DNA of 64,000 nucleotides from CAVVEQ01 sp963804865 (lineage in GTDB: Bacteria > Chloroflexota > Anaerolineae > Anaerolineales > Anaerolineaceae). The notes below the pieces were generated by a model. That model made no database searches. It had not been told where the DNA came from and saw nothing but the letters and a program-made list of their open reading frames with translations. The stretch spans positions 1,662,213-1,726,212 of the forward strand of contig CAWDSH010000001.1 of the NCBI GenBank assembly GCA_963804865.1. The letters are read 5' to 3'. The translations under genes were made by a program, and so were the position numbers. The stretch's first letter is position 1, and each line of letters starts with the position of its first letter. Positions 51,825-62,394 of this stretch are shown piece after piece.

Positions 51825-52700
51825 TTAGTCCTCCATTTTCCTGGAAATGACCGCAAATTCTTTCGCCTCGCCGGTGAATGGCGAGCCTGCCACATCGTCA
51901 TAGACTTCGATGATATCCAATCCATGCTCGTGAAATTCCGCAGTCAGGCTCTCGACCGAATAGTATTGAAGCCAGTTGTAGACGGTCCTGATCCTGTCGC
52001 GTTCCACGATGGTGTATTTATCCAGGAATACCTTCTCCGCTTCGTATTTGAAGCTGTTTTGAAAGCAATAGTACGGCTGCGCGGACCAGAAACCCTTCTC
52101 CAGAATCCGCTCGCAGGAGCTTCCTTCGGCAAGTTGATCGAAAGCCACCAGCGAGCCAACGTCCAGCACGATGCAGCCTCCGGGATTCAAGATGGAACGG
52201 TATTTCTTTAACATGCTGCCCCTTTGGGCAGGACTCAAGGCGCAGAGATCACAAAAGATCATCAAGACAACATCGAAGCGCTTATCGGTGGTGAAATCCA
52301 GGTAATCCTGGTGGATATAGTCGATCTCAAGATCGAGTTCCTTTGCTTTTTCCCTGGCATAAGCGATCGACCGTGGAGAGAAATCAATGCCTGTGACCTG
52401 CGCGCCGCGCTGCGCCAGCCGGGAGGCATACAAGCCCGGTCCGCAGCCAAAATCGATCACGGTAGTCCCTTTTCCAATACCTAGATGGCTGACCAACCAC
52501 GCCACCGAGCGCTCGATGAAAGACAGTTTCCGCGAGGAAAGGTCGATATTCTCATCGAGGTGGCATTCCAGCATGCGGGCGGAAGTGTATTCGTCCGTCC
52601 AAAGGTCAGCGGTGGAGCAAAACTCAAATGGCTTGGGACGCGAGAAGGTGCTTTCAAGGTGTGAAAACAATTCATCACCTGGAATATGGTTTTTCATCAT
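51825..52700 (-). CDS. Class I SAM-dependent methyltransferase
   Basis: 291 residues. Motif I VIDFGCGPGLYASRLAQRG near residue 80, acidic loop VTGIDFSPRSIAYA, IDYIHQDYLDF and FDVVLMIFCDLCALSP, then LNPGGCIVLDVGS. An extra N-terminal helical region (about 70 residues) and a C-terminal beta part (YYSVESLTAEFHEHGLDIIEVY) fit the type 11/25 small-molecule group. Substrate unknown. It starts the minus-strand run down to 48871. Confidence 0.87.
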   Translation of the reverse strand: MMKNHIPGDELFSHLESTFSRPKPFEFCSTADLWTDEYTSARMLECHLDENIDLSSRKLSFIERSVAWLVSHLGIGKGTTVIDFGCGPGLYASRLAQRGAQVTGIDFSPRSIAYAREKAKELDLEIDYIHQDYLDFTTDKRFDVVLMIFCDLCALSPAQRGSMLKKYRSILNPGGCIVLDVGSLVAFDQLAEGSSCERILEKGFWSAQPYYCFQNSFKYEAEKVFLDKYTIVERDRIRTVYNWLQYYSVESLTAEFHEHGLDIIEVYDDVAGSPFTGEAKEFAVISRKMED

Positions 52701-52793
52701 GTCCTTTCGTACCTAGCATACATTGCTTCTCAAGATTGTCAACAACCAATTCATTACCTTGAAATAGCGAGATTTGTTACTCATGATAAGGTC

Positions 52794-52799
52794 TATAAT
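52794..52799 (+). promoter_or_regulatory. -10 box of the isoprenylcysteine-methyltransferase-like gene
   Basis: TATAAT lies 19 bases before the first ATG, leaving room for the GGAGG at 52811-52815. The -35 is unclear. Confidence 0.5.
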
Positions 52800-52818
52800 G
52801 CATCTTTAACGGAGGTGC

Positions 52819-53545
52819 ATGATGACACAAGAACCTTCTTCTCCTGAGATCAAACCAAAACCTGAAATGAAACTGCTGCTGCGGGGTGTGTTTGGCATCC
52901 TGCTTCTCTTGACGTTCCTCGGGGGCGTTCTGTTCCTTTCCGCCGGAACAACGGACTGGCGCTCTGCGTGGGTGCTCATCGGGCTCTACGGGATTTTCCT
53001 GTTTATCTTCTTTTTCTACACCGCCTTCCGCGACCCGGAGCTGCTTAAAGAACGCGGGAAGAAATCCGCGAATGTCAAACCCTGGGACAAGGTCATCGCC
53101 GGTATCTATAATTTTTTGCTGATTGCCATGCTGATCGTCTGCGGGCTGGATGTTGGGAGATTCCGTATGGAGCAGCGTCCCAGTCTGGCTGCAGCTCGTC
53201 GGGATGGCGCTCGTCATCCTGGGAGGCTTGATCATGGGCTGGGTGACGATGCACAACACCTTCCTTTCCCGCTACGCGCGCATCCAGGATGACCGCGGGC
53301 ACCGCGTGGTCACCGATGGACCCTACCGCACCGTGCGCCACCCGATGTACGCCGTATCGCTGTTCTGGTTCCCCGCCATCCCGCTCATGCTGGGTTCCTA
53401 CGCTGCCCTGCTGCCGGGACTGGCGATCACCGTGCTCTACGTCGTCCGCACCGCGCTGGAAGACCGCATGCTGCTGGATGAGCTGCCCGGCTACAAGGAA
53501 TACGCGCAACAAACCCGCTTCAGGCTCATCCCGGGCATCTGGTAA
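52819..53545 (+). CDS. Isoprenylcysteine carboxyl methyltransferase (ICMT/PEMT) family protein, one frameshift
   Basis: The first frame has three membrane helices (LLLRGVFGILLLLTFLGGVLFL, WVLIGLYGIFLFIFFFYTAF, IAGIYNFLLIAMLIVCGLDV). At 53167 an extra A (cgtAtgg) shifts the frame; removing it gives GRFRWSSVPVWLQLVG and continues to GPYRTVRHPMYAVSLFW and LEDRMLLDELPGYKEYAQQTRFRLIPGIW. Those are the SAM-binding and C-terminal motifs of the family. Restored length is about 241 aa. In bacteria these enzymes methylate small or lipid substrates; the target is unknown. An antisense ORF over the same stretch is a shadow. Confidence 0.83.
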
Positions 53546-53639
53546 TAAACCCCGGGAACCATCCCTTGACAAAAGACGTCTTGTATCTGGTATGCTTAAG
53601 CGCATTCCGTCGTTGAATCTTTGCCTGGTGAGGGATAAC

Positions 53640-54413
53640 ATGGACGAAAATAACATCGAAAACCATAAAACCAGCTGGCGTGAACGCTTCCACTTCGAAT
53701 GGATCCTGCCGGTACTGCTGCGCCCGCGCAAGGGCTTGCAGACCATCCTCGAGCAGGAGAAACCCGTCTGGCTCACCCCGCTCGTTCTGATCAGCGCGCT
53801 CGCCATCCTGGGCGTGTTGATCGCGGGACCGCTGCGGGTGCAGGACGCGCAGAGCGGTGCCAACCTGCCGCCGGATTTCATGTATTACTCCCCGGAACAG
53901 CAGGAGCAGTTCATGCAGGCTCAGCAATCCAGCTCCTCCCCGCTCTTCTCGTATGTGTTCCCGGCAGTCGGTGTTCTGGTGGGCATCTGGGCGGGATGGG
54001 CCATCCTGGGTGGGCTGCTGCACCTCGCTCTCACCCTTTCAGGCAGCCGCAGCACCAGCCGCACCGCGCTCAACCTGGCTGCCTGGGCCAGCCTGCCTTT
54101 CGCCGCCCGTTTCGCGCTGCAGGCACTCTATATGCTCATCCAGCGCCATTTGATCTACAATCCCGCCTTCTCCGGTTTCGCCGCGGAAGGCACCTTCTGG
54201 GCATCCCTGCTGGGACAGGTTGACCTCTTCCTGGTCTGGCAGATCGTGCTCATCTTCATCGGCGTGGTGCCCATGTCGCAGCTTGCGCCCCGAAAAGCCT
54301 GGCTCGCAGCTGCAGCCGCCATCCTCCTCACCCTCCTGCTGGGCAGCCTGCCGGGATTACTCAGCGGCTTGTTCGGTAACATTGGTCCCATTCAATCCTT
54401 CTACTTCTTCTAG
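53640..54413 (+). CDS. Yip1-domain family membrane protein
   Basis: 257 residues from the ATG at 53640. The cytoplasmic N-terminus (WRERFHFEWILPVLLRPRKGLQTIL) is followed by four to five helices: WLTPLVLISALAILGVLIAG, FSYVFPAVGVLVGIWAGWAILGGLLHLAL, LNLAAWASLPFAARFALQAL, FLVWQIVLIFIGVV and AAAAAILLTLLLGSLPGLL. The layout fits the Yip1 permease-like family often found next to ABC export genes. It lies 43 bp upstream of an ABC ATPase on the same strand and is probably part of that module. Confidence 0.8.
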   Translation: MDENNIENHKTSWRERFHFEWILPVLLRPRKGLQTILEQEKPVWLTPLVLISALAILGVLIAGPLRVQDAQSGANLPPDFMYYSPEQQEQFMQAQQSSSSPLFSYVFPAVGVLVGIWAGWAILGGLLHLALTLSGSRSTSRTALNLAAWASLPFAARFALQALYMLIQRHLIYNPAFSGFAAEGTFWASLLGQVDLFLVWQIVLIFIGVVPMSQLAPRKAWLAAAAAILLTLLLGSLPGLLSGLFGNIGPIQSFYFF

Positions 54414-54456
54414 AATTATTTGGTTTAAAGCCAAAAACAGGAATTCTTAAGAACTT

Positions 54457-55195
<739 letters not shown>

Positions 55196-55199
<4 letters not shown>

Positions 55200-56958
55200 A
55201 AACAAAATTGCGCTTCGCCTATATCAATCCTGCTCGCGCTGGGATTATTGATCGTCCCGTTTGCCGGTGTGATCGCCGCCCCCCGTTTTGCGACCGGAGC
55301 GGTGACGCCGACCAGCGATTCCCAATCCGGGCTTGCTGGCTCCGTGGTGGCTTATAACCTCTCGGTGGAAGTCACCGATTACAGCGCGGATTTCACCCTC
55401 AGCGCCTCGGTTACGACCGTCAGCGGCTGGACGACCACCATCTCCCCTGCGAGTTACCCGGTCACCGGCAACGGCACTTTTCCCTTCGTGGTCAACGTGT
55501 CCATCCCGGCTTCCCCCACGGTGGCCAGCGATATGGCGCAAGTGAGCTTCACCGACGGCACCAGCACGCTGGCGACCGCCCTGCTGACCACCACCGCGAT
55601 CATCCCCGCGCCTACGCCTACCACCTATTCGCGCCCGATCGTGGTGGTCGAATCCTACAATTCCAGCGTTTCCTACATCACCCCCGGCGAGGAATTCACC
55701 CTCAAGCTGACGCTGCGCAACCGCGGCGGCAGCCGCGCCACGAACATCGTGGTTTCCTTCGAAGGTGATAGCTTCCTGCCCCGCGAAACCGGCGGTGTGA
55801 TCGCGGTCACCAGCTTGAACCCGGGTTCCGGGGTGGAGGTCAGCCAGCGCATGTGGGCCAATCCCAGCCTGAGCGGGCAGCAGGTGGGCACCCTTGGGGT
55901 GAAGATGGCTTATAACGATGGCACCGGCGCAGCCTACTCCGAATCTTTCACCCTGGTGATCAACCTGGCACTGCCGCAAAGCATGTGGGCGGGTTATCCA
56001 ACCTCCACGCCCACTGCCATCATGCGCCCGCAGCTGGTGGTGAACGCCTACCGCAGCGACGTGGATCCGCTTCAGCCCGGCTCGACCTTCAACCTGTCGC
56101 TCGAGATCCAGAACCTGGGCAATTCAGCCGCGCGCTCGGTATCCATGGTGCTCGGCGGCGGTGCCTCGGCGGATTCTTCCGGCACGCCCTCCCCGGGCGG
56201 GGTGAGCACCTCCGGGGCGGATCTGACCACCTTCGCCCCGCTGGGCAGCTCCAACGTGGTCTTCCTCGGGGATATCGAGGTCAACGCGGTCAACAAACCC
56301 GGTGCGAAGCTCATCGTCAACACCACCGCCAACCCGGGAGCCTACACCTTCAAGCTGTCGTTTATTTATGATGGACCCGGCGGCACGCGGCTGGTCAACG
56401 ACCAGGCGATCACCCTGCTGGTCTACGCCCTGCCGCAGCTGGAGGTCAATTTCTACCGCTCGCCCGATCCCTTCTTCGCCAACAGCGAGGGCATTCTGCC
56501 GCTGCAGGTGACCAACCTGGGGCGCAAGTCCGCGGTCCTGGGCAACATGACCGTCACCGCCAGCAACGCGGATGTATTCAACAACACCGCGCTGGTAGGC
56601 GCGCTCGACCCGGGCGGTTATTTCACCCTGGATTCCAGCCTGATGCCCTACCAGGAAGGTCCGCTGGAAGTGACGGTGACCATCAACTACACGGATGATT
56701 TCAACCAGGCGCGCCAGGTCGTGCAGACCCTGAATAGTCGACGTGCTGCCCATGCAGGATATGCTTCCGCCCGAGGGCATGGATGGTGAGATCATCGTGG
56801 ATGGGAACGCCAACGCCCCGCAGGATTTCGGCGATGTCCTGCTGCGGGTGATCAAGGCACTGTTTGGACTGGATAGCAGCGCACCGAAAATGATCGTCCC
56901 CACAGAGCTGGAACCGGAAAGCGTTCCGGTGATGCCGCGCGGCGGCAAGGGCGGTTGA
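55196..56958 (+). CDS. Exported CARDB/NEW3-like repeat protein of the ABC module, two frameshifts
   Basis: The ATG at 55196-55198 overlaps the ATPase stop. Removing one C at aatcCtgc (55229-55230) joins MKTKLRFAYIN to LLALGLLIVPFAGVIAA, a signal peptide. Three to four beta-sandwich repeats follow: VVVESYNSSVSYITPGEEFTLKLTLRNRGGSRATNI, LVVNAYRSDVDPLQPGSTFNLSLEIQNLGNSAARS and LPLQVTNLGRKSAVL, the CARDB/alpha-galactosidase-NEW3 pattern. A second +1 near 56733 joins VVQTL to IVDVLPMQDMLPP. Restored length is about 587 aa. It is likely the extracytoplasmic partner of the permease, in the place of a MacA adaptor. Confidence 0.78.
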
Positions 56959-57001
56959 TCGCATACCTGACGATCCACCTCTATATATTAGTGGACATTC
57001 C

Positions 57002-58321
57002 ATGAAACTGATCGACCTGATCCGCATGGTTCTTGAAAACCTGAGCCGCCGCAAGGGGCGCGTGGCGCTCACCGCGGTTGGCGTGGTCATCGGCACCGCG
57101 GCGGTGGTGGTGCTGGTTTCGCTGGCGATCGGGCTGCAGCAGAATTTCAGCAAGAATCTCTACGGCATCAGCGACCTCACCCGCATCGATGTCTACCCGG
57201 GGTACATGATGGAGACATCCGTAAAGATGGGCATGTCTGGAGGTGGCGGTGGGATTGAAGAGGTCAAGCTGCTCACCCCGGACGTGCTCGATAAGATCGC
57301 CGCCATCCCGGGCGTCATCCAGGTGATCCCGCAGGATTGGTCCTATTCGGGCAGCATGATCAAGTTCGGCAAGCTGGAAGGTTACATGGGCATGATCGGG
57401 GTTGGCACGGATGACCTGGCCAACCTGGGGTATGAAGCAACAATAGGTGAAACGACATTGTCCCGCGGGACAGCGGTGATTGGCAGCTGGGTGCCGCTCA
57501 ACTTCTACGATCCCCGCGTCCGCCCCGGGCAGCCCACCCCCGAGCCTCCTGAATTGGTTGATGAACAGATCAAATTGGTGTTGATGAAATGGACCGAAGA
57601 CGGGCAGGAGGTCCGCAAAACCATCACGGTGCGGATAATTGGTCAGTTGAAGGAGACACGCGGCGAGGCAGATGGATCGATGTATGTCTCCATGGAAGAT
57701 ATCACCGCCTGGAACGAATGGGCGCGCGGCTCGCGCATCAATCGCAAGAAGGAAGGTTACGGCCAGCTCATCGTGCGCGCTGAGGATCCCGAACAGACCC
57801 TGTCGATTGCGGAGCAGATCAATGACCTCGGATACCAGGCCAGCACGCCGCAATCCTTCCTGGAGCCGATCAACAACTTCTTTTCCATCATGCAGCTGAT
57901 CTTTGGCGGCGTGGGTGCCATAGCGCTGCTGGTGGCCGCCATCGGCATCGCCAACACGATGACCATGGCGATCCTGGAGCGGACGCGCGAGATTGGGTTG
58001 ATGAAGGCGGTGGGCGCCACCAACCGCGATGTTTTAAGTATTTTCCTGGGTGAAGCGGGCGGGATCGGTTTCCTGGGCGGCCTGGGGGGAGTGATCATCG
58101 GCTGGCTGGCAGGGCAGGTGATCAACGTGGTCGCGCTGGCGTATCTTACCCAGCAGGTATCACAATCGGGAGGCGCGCCACCGAGCTTTGCCATTTCCAC
58201 GCCGCTCTGGCTGCCGATCTTTGCATTGACTTTCGCCACCCTGGTGGGGTTGATCTCAGGACTTTACCCGGCTCTGCGCGCCGCAACATTGGTACCGGTG
58301 AACGCGTTGAAATACGAATAA
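57002..58321 (+). CDS. MacB-like ABC transporter permease (FtsX family)
   Basis: 439 residues. Helix 1 at about 20-45 after RRKGRVALTAVGVVIGTAAVVVLVSLAIG. A large extracytoplasmic domain of about 230 residues has the MacB_PCD pattern (LLTPDVLDKIAAIPGV, KTITVRIIGQL, YGQLIVRAEDPEQ). The three-helix FtsX domain has IERTREIGLMKAVGATNRDVL-like residues (LERTREIGLMKAVGA) and ends LYPALRAATLVPVNALKYE. Works with the ATPase at 54457 in tripartite-like export or mechanotransmission. Intact frame. Confidence 0.92.
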   Translation: MKLIDLIRMVLENLSRRKGRVALTAVGVVIGTAAVVVLVSLAIGLQQNFSKNLYGISDLTRIDVYPGYMMETSVKMGMSGGGGGIEEVKLLTPDVLDKIAAIPGVIQVIPQDWSYSGSMIKFGKLEGYMGMIGVGTDDLANLGYEATIGETTLSRGTAVIGSWVPLNFYDPRVRPGQPTPEPPELVDEQIKLVLMKWTEDGQEVRKTITVRIIGQLKETRGEADGSMYVSMEDITAWNEWARGSRINRKKEGYGQLIVRAEDPEQTLSIAEQINDLGYQASTPQSFLEPINNFFSIMQLIFGGVGAIALLVAAIGIANTMTMAILERTREIGLMKAVGATNRDVLSIFLGEAGGIGFLGGLGGVIIGWLAGQVINVVALAYLTQQVSQSGGAPPSFAISTPLWLPIFALTFATLVGLISGLYPALRAATLVPVNALKYE

Positions 58322-58332
58322 TCCAGTTTAAA

Positions 58333-59594
58333 TTAATTTAAATGCCTTTTATCCAGCGCATTCCTGCTGCGCTGGCAACCGCTAGCGTCCGCATGGATGG
58401 AAACCGCGTTCAGATAGCGGGCGAAATCCAGTAAAGCTTTTCTGAGCGCTGCCTGCATCTCCCTGCCGGGTTTGATACCATCCTCCCACCACCAGTTGTC
58501 TATGCGCAGGGTGCCGGTTTTACGTTCGAACACGGGGTCAAAGCGGGCAATGAAGCTATCCCCATATAGCACGGGGAGGGTGTAATGACCGTATTTTCGC
58601 AGATGGGGTTTCTTATAAATCTCCCACAGGTATTCAAAACCAAAGATCCATTTCAGCAGCTTGCGATCCCAGAGCAGGTTATCCAGCGGCGGGAGAAAGC
58701 TGGCTTCAGGCTGCGTTTCTAGTCGAACTTGATCCTGTTTCCAGGGTATGTCGATCCAGGGCACGGATAAAGAAAACTGCTCCAGAAAGCTCCTCGATCT
58801 CCACCGCGAGCAGCTCGCCGCGGGCGACCAGTCGCTCGATCGACTGCCTGCGTTCGGGGGTTTTCATACCCAGCATGCCAAGCCAGAATTCGCTCTGCCC
58901 TGCCTGTACCAGTCCCAATCCCCCGGTGCGGCGCAGGACGTGCCAGTCGTGGTACTGCTCCAGGGTGCGGTTTGGGTCCTTCTTCGCGAGAATCCTCGCC
59001 GGCAGGATGCGTTCCACCAGGTCATAGGTCTTGCGGTTATTCTCCCTGCCGGAGATGGTCACTTCGCCTATGGAGTTGAGAATCTCCCAGGCAGCCCGTT
59101 CCAGTTTCACCGGCCTGCCCCAATCCCAAACGATGGATTCGGTTGATTTCTTCTGGTGGCGGCTGTCCTTGCCGTTGGAATGCATCTCTTCCAGCAGCTG
59201 GTGAGCCAGCGTGATCTCGGGGGCAGTCTCTGTTGCCAGTGCCGCTCGCGCACGCGTTCCCTGAAAGCGGCTGAAATACGGCCAATCCTCAACCCGGTAG
59301 ATCGATGCGACCTTGTCCAATCCTTCGATGAGCCGGTGATCGCGGTAGAGCAGCTCTTCCAGCAGCTGCGGTTGGTAATCCTTCACCCGGGCCTGCAATA
59401 CCAGGTCCGGGTTGCGCCCAACGATGTTGATCGGATCGAATTGGATGCAGCCCAACCTGGTAAAGAGATCGAGAACGCCGGTTTTCCCCTCCAGCCGGCG
59501 CGGGGGCAGAAGCTCCTTGATGAGCCAGCATGAAGCGCCTGGCTTGATCTATGGTGATATGGATGGGAGATCCTTGAGCCTTTTGAGGCAACAT
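58333..59594 (-). CDS. YcaQ-like winged-helix DNA glycosylase, two frameshifts
   Basis: Three frames join into about 420 codons. The N-terminal piece (59289-59594) has ITIDQARRFML; removing one G near 59516 gives ELLPPRRLEGKTGVLDLF and continues as LGCIQFDPINIVGRNPDLVLQARV. The middle piece holds YRDHRLIEGLDKVASIYRVEDW and YHDWHVLRRTGG-like winged-helix parts. A +1 near 58760 leads to ASFLPPLDNLLWDRKLLKWIFGFEYLWEIYKKP and YGHYTLPVLYGDSFIARFDP, the conserved C-terminal block. The family includes the E. coli crosslink-repair glycosylase YcaQ. A TATACT box 6 bases before the ATG suggests a leaderless mRNA. Confidence 0.83.
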
Positions 59595-59600
59595 GGCTCT

Positions 59601-59606
59601 AGTATA
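59601..59606 (-). promoter_or_regulatory. -10 box of the YcaQ-like gene, leaderless layout
   Basis: TATACT on the minus strand ends 6 bases before the ATG (59592-59594). A TTGGCA lies 19 bases further upstream. Confidence 0.45.
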
Positions 59607-59637
59607 CTTCGAGCCATTCTGCGACTGCCAATGATTT

Positions 59638-60039
59638 CTATAAAGAGATCTTTTCGATGCTGATCTTGTAGATCACCCGCACTTCACCCGTTTTCCGGTT
59701 GGGGTATTTCTTAAGCCCGCGGTATTTCATGGCGAGCTTGTCAATATGCGCATCAGCCCCGACCTCAGTGTTTTCTATCACCTTGCCGCGGATGAGCAGT
59801 TTCCGGTAGGGGTTATCGGGGTCCTGGATCGCCACCGCCACGCGGGGATCGCGCTGCATATTCAGATCCTTGATCCTGCCACGCGCGGTATTGATCAGCA
59901 GCGCTTGACCGTCGAAATCCATCCAGACCGGGGAAACCTGTGGGCTGCCATCCGCCATCAGGGTGGCAAGCTGCGCGAAAGCTTTTTTCTGGAACAGATC
60001 GATGTTTTGATTGAGAATCGACTTCAAATGGGTATTCAT
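59638..60039 (-). CDS. PPOX-class flavin/F420-binding oxidoreductase
   Basis: 133 residues. FAQLATLMADGSPQVSPVWMDFDG, LLINTARGRIKDLNMQRDPRVAVAIQD and YRKLLIRGKVIE are the pyridoxamine-5'-phosphate-oxidase-like split-barrel motifs, with the Arg/Lys set used by F420- or FMN-binding PPOX proteins. The C-terminal KTGEVRVIYKISIEKI is typical of the short F420-dependent group. Physiological substrate unknown. Convergent orientation is absent: the next gene upstream is divergent at 60235. Confidence 0.88.
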   Translation of the reverse strand: MNTHLKSILNQNIDLFQKKAFAQLATLMADGSPQVSPVWMDFDGQALLINTARGRIKDLNMQRDPRVAVAIQDPDNPYRKLLIRGKVIENTEVGADAHIDKLAMKYRGLKKYPNRKTGEVRVIYKISIEKISL

Positions 60040-60162
60040 TAATTCCTCGTTTTCGGATAAAAACGCATCTTTTTCACGCCTATACTATATCCCCAAAAGA
60101 AAAATCCTTCCATTCGACTGTGAAATATTGCTTACAGCATGACTGGTACGATACTTGCCTTA

Positions 60163-60191
60163 TTGACATTATAGAATTAATGTTCTACAAT
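60163..60191 (+). promoter_or_regulatory. Strong promoter with internal inverted repeat
   Basis: TTGACA (60163-60168) and TACAAT (60186-60191) are 17 bases apart, nearly ideal sigma-70. Between and over the -10, tagaa-ttaatg-ttcta (60172-60187) forms an inverted repeat with a GAAT-N4-GTTC core, close to the Gram-positive-type LexA box GAAC-N4-GTTC but with one mismatch. It is probably an operator; the regulator is unknown. Confidence 0.7.
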
Positions 60192-60234
60192 ATAGAAAAT
60201 TAGTCCTATTTAATCAATCATAAGGAGAATCACA

Positions 60235-60927
60235 ATGAACCTGACACGCATCCAACCCCGCAATATCCGCCATGCCGTGGCAAAGGTACCGCCATCCGCC
60301 GTTTTCATGCTGATGATGCTCGGCGCACTCGTTTTTTTCGAAGGTTTCAATTTCAGCACCACTGAATTTGCCCTCGACGATCTGCTCGGCGATCTCAGCT
60401 TCGCGGGGCTCCCCTGGGCGACCATCCTGGCGATCGCCTTCTGCGGTATCGACTTCGCCGGAGTCGCCCGCCTGATGAATCCAACGGGTGAGCGCAATGA
60501 CATCAAGGAAACCTGGTACCTGTTCGGCGCCTGGCTGCTGGCAGCCACGATGAACGCCGCGCTCACCTGGTGGGGTGTATCCATGGCGATTGCCAACCAC
60601 GCCAAGTTATCCTCCGCTGTCGTCGATCCCAAGACCCTGGTCCGGGTGGCTCCCATTTTCGTGGCGCTGATGGTCTGGGTGATCCGCATCCTCATCATTG
60701 GTACGATGTCGTTTTCCCTGGAGCGCTATATCTACCGCCCGGAAGGCGCCAGCGCTTATGGTAATTCCCGGCCCCGCTCCAACGGGAGCTCGGGGGCACC
60801 GGTGACAGCCAATCCCGCGGTCTCCGCGCGCCCGGCCAACAACCGCAGCGCCATCCCGCTCTCACATCCCATCAACCAGCCTGAGCCGGGCTATTCCAGT
60901 TTCTCCTCCTCCGATACGTTGCGCTGA
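60235..60927 (+). CDS. Unknown three- to four-helix membrane protein
   Basis: 230 residues, preceded by AAGGAG. Helices: SAVFMLMMLGALVFFEGFNF (about 21-40), WATILAIAFCGIDFAGVARL (about 61-80), WYLFGAWLLAATMNAALTWWGV (about 93-114) and VAPIFVALMVWVIRILIIGTM (about 139-159). A long Ser/Pro/Asn-rich cytoplasmic tail of about 65 residues follows (RPRSNGSSGAPV, SHPINQPEPGYSS). No family recognised. The strong regulated promoter and its own terminator show a single-gene unit. Confidence 0.75.
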   Translation: MNLTRIQPRNIRHAVAKVPPSAVFMLMMLGALVFFEGFNFSTTEFALDDLLGDLSFAGLPWATILAIAFCGIDFAGVARLMNPTGERNDIKETWYLFGAWLLAATMNAALTWWGVSMAIANHAKLSSAVVDPKTLVRVAPIFVALMVWVIRILIIGTMSFSLERYIYRPEGASAYGNSRPRSNGSSGAPVTANPAVSARPANNRSAIPLSHPINQPEPGYSSFSSSDTLR

Positions 60928-60943
60928 TCCTCCCCCGGCAAAC

Positions 60944-60977
60944 AAACAGGCCTGGCTAATCAGCCAGGCCTGTTTAT
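60944..60977. terminator. Bidirectional terminator
   Basis: A 14-bp perfect stem (60944-60957 with 60962-60975), loop aatc, with A-rich and T-rich ends. It separates the unknown membrane protein from the convergent histidine kinase gene. Confidence 0.92.
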
Positions 60978-60993
60978 ATCCATTTTGTGCTGT

Positions 60994-62394
60994 TTACTTT
61001 TCTGTTTGATCTTCCCCCGTCTTTTCACCGCCATCCTTGCAGATTGGCAGCCGTACACAGAAAGTGGAACCCTTTCCCGGCTGAGAGCTGACATCGATCA
61101 CCCCGCCGTGGTTGTGGACGATCCAATACGCGATGGAAAGCCCAAGTCCAAAACTTTCATCATTTTTTCGTGCCCGGGAATGATCGCTGCGGTAGAAGCG
61201 CTCGAAGATATGCGGCAGATCTTCCTCGGGTATGCCCGGACCATTATCCGAGATGACCACCATGGCTTGTTTTTCCGTTTTGCGCAGCGCCAGCACCACT
61301 TCTCCGTTTGTTGGCGTATATTGAATGGCGTTACCGGCAAGGTTTAAGAATACCTGCTTGAGACGGTCGCGGTCGCCCATGACCTGCACCTGGTCGATCT
61401 CGCTCAGCACGACCTTCAATTTATCGCCTGCCAGCAGGCGCATCTGTTTGAATACCTCAAGGATGAGGTTATCCAGCTCGATGCATTTGATATCCAAAGG
61501 CATGCGCCTTGATTCCGCCTGTGCCAGCAGCAGCAGGTCGCCCACCAGCCGGGTGAGCCGGTCAACTTCCTGTTCCATGGAGACCAGCGCTTCCGTATCC
61601 AGTTTTTTCATCTTGCGCATCAGTGCCATGTTGCCTTTGATCACGGTCAGGGGAGTGCGCAGCTCATGACTCACATCTGCAACGAAACGCTGCTGTGAGG
61701 TGAAAAGTTTTTCCAGGCGGGTGAGGGTTTCATTGAACGCCTGGATCACCTGACCGACTTCTGTTTCCGGCTCGGTGGTCAGCGGGATGCGCCGCGAGAG
61801 ATCATCGGCGCGGGTGATCTGGGTGGCGACCTGGGTCATGGTTGCCAGGGGCGCCAGCGCCCTGCCCGTCACCAGCCAGGTGGCCCCCGCGGTGAAAAGG
61901 ATGGTCACCACGGTCAGGATGATCAATATCAACGATAACGTGCTGCGCACATAATCCATCAAGGTCAGATTCATGCCGACCTGCAGCATGCCCGCCGGAC
62001 CCAGGATGGAACGCAGGGGAATGCTGAGCACGCGCAAGTGCACATTATGGATATAGGTTGTGGAAAAGGTAATCTCGTCGCTCTCCAGCCCCAGCGAATC
62101 GAAAGGCTCCTGCCATGTAGCCGGCTTGGCAAGCTGCAGGTTGCCGGATTCATCCCGAATCTGGAAAATGAAACTCTCCCCCTCCTCAACAGTGGTCATG
62201 CGGGTCAGATCATATTGACCGTCAAGATTGACGCGCAGGCTGCTGATCAGCTCGTTCGACGCGCTGCGCAGCAGTTCATCGATCTGGCGGATGAGGGTTA
62301 AGGTCACCAACCCATAGATCAACGTTCCGAAGAACAGCAGCACCACCCCCAGGAGCGCTGAGTATAACAATGTCAGGCGGAGACGAAGCGACAT
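60994..62394 (-). CDS. HAMP-domain sensor histidine kinase
   Basis: 466 residues. Helix 1 at about 8-30 (LLYSALLGVVLLFFGTLIYGLVTL), an outer sensor region of about 115 residues, and helix 2 at about 150-175 (LSLILIILTVVTILFTAGATWLV). Then HAMP (GRALAPLATMTQVATQI...), HisKA with FVADVSHELRTPLTVIKG (phospho-acceptor His), and HATPase with NLAGNAIQYTPTNGEV, DNGPGIPEEDLPHIFERFYR and GLGLSIAYWIV. It forms an operon with the response regulator: its ATG (62392-62394) overlaps that gene's TGA. The signal sensed is unknown. Confidence 0.94.
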   Translation of the reverse strand: MSLRLRLTLLYSALLGVVLLFFGTLIYGLVTLTLIRQIDELLRSASNELISSLRVNLDGQYDLTRMTTVEEGESFIFQIRDESGNLQLAKPATWQEPFDSLGLESDEITFSTTYIHNVHLRVLSIPLRSILGPAGMLQVGMNLTLMDYVRSTLSLILIILTVVTILFTAGATWLVTGRALAPLATMTQVATQITRADDLSRRIPLTTEPETEVGQVIQAFNETLTRLEKLFTSQQRFVADVSHELRTPLTVIKGNMALMRKMKKLDTEALVSMEQEVDRLTRLVGDLLLLAQAESRRMPLDIKCIELDNLILEVFKQMRLLAGDKLKVVLSEIDQVQVMGDRDRLKQVFLNLAGNAIQYTPTNGEVVLALRKTEKQAMVVISDNGPGIPEEDLPHIFERFYRSDHSRARKNDESFGLGLSIAYWIVHNHGGVIDVSSQPGKGSTFCVRLPICKDGGEKTGEDQTEK

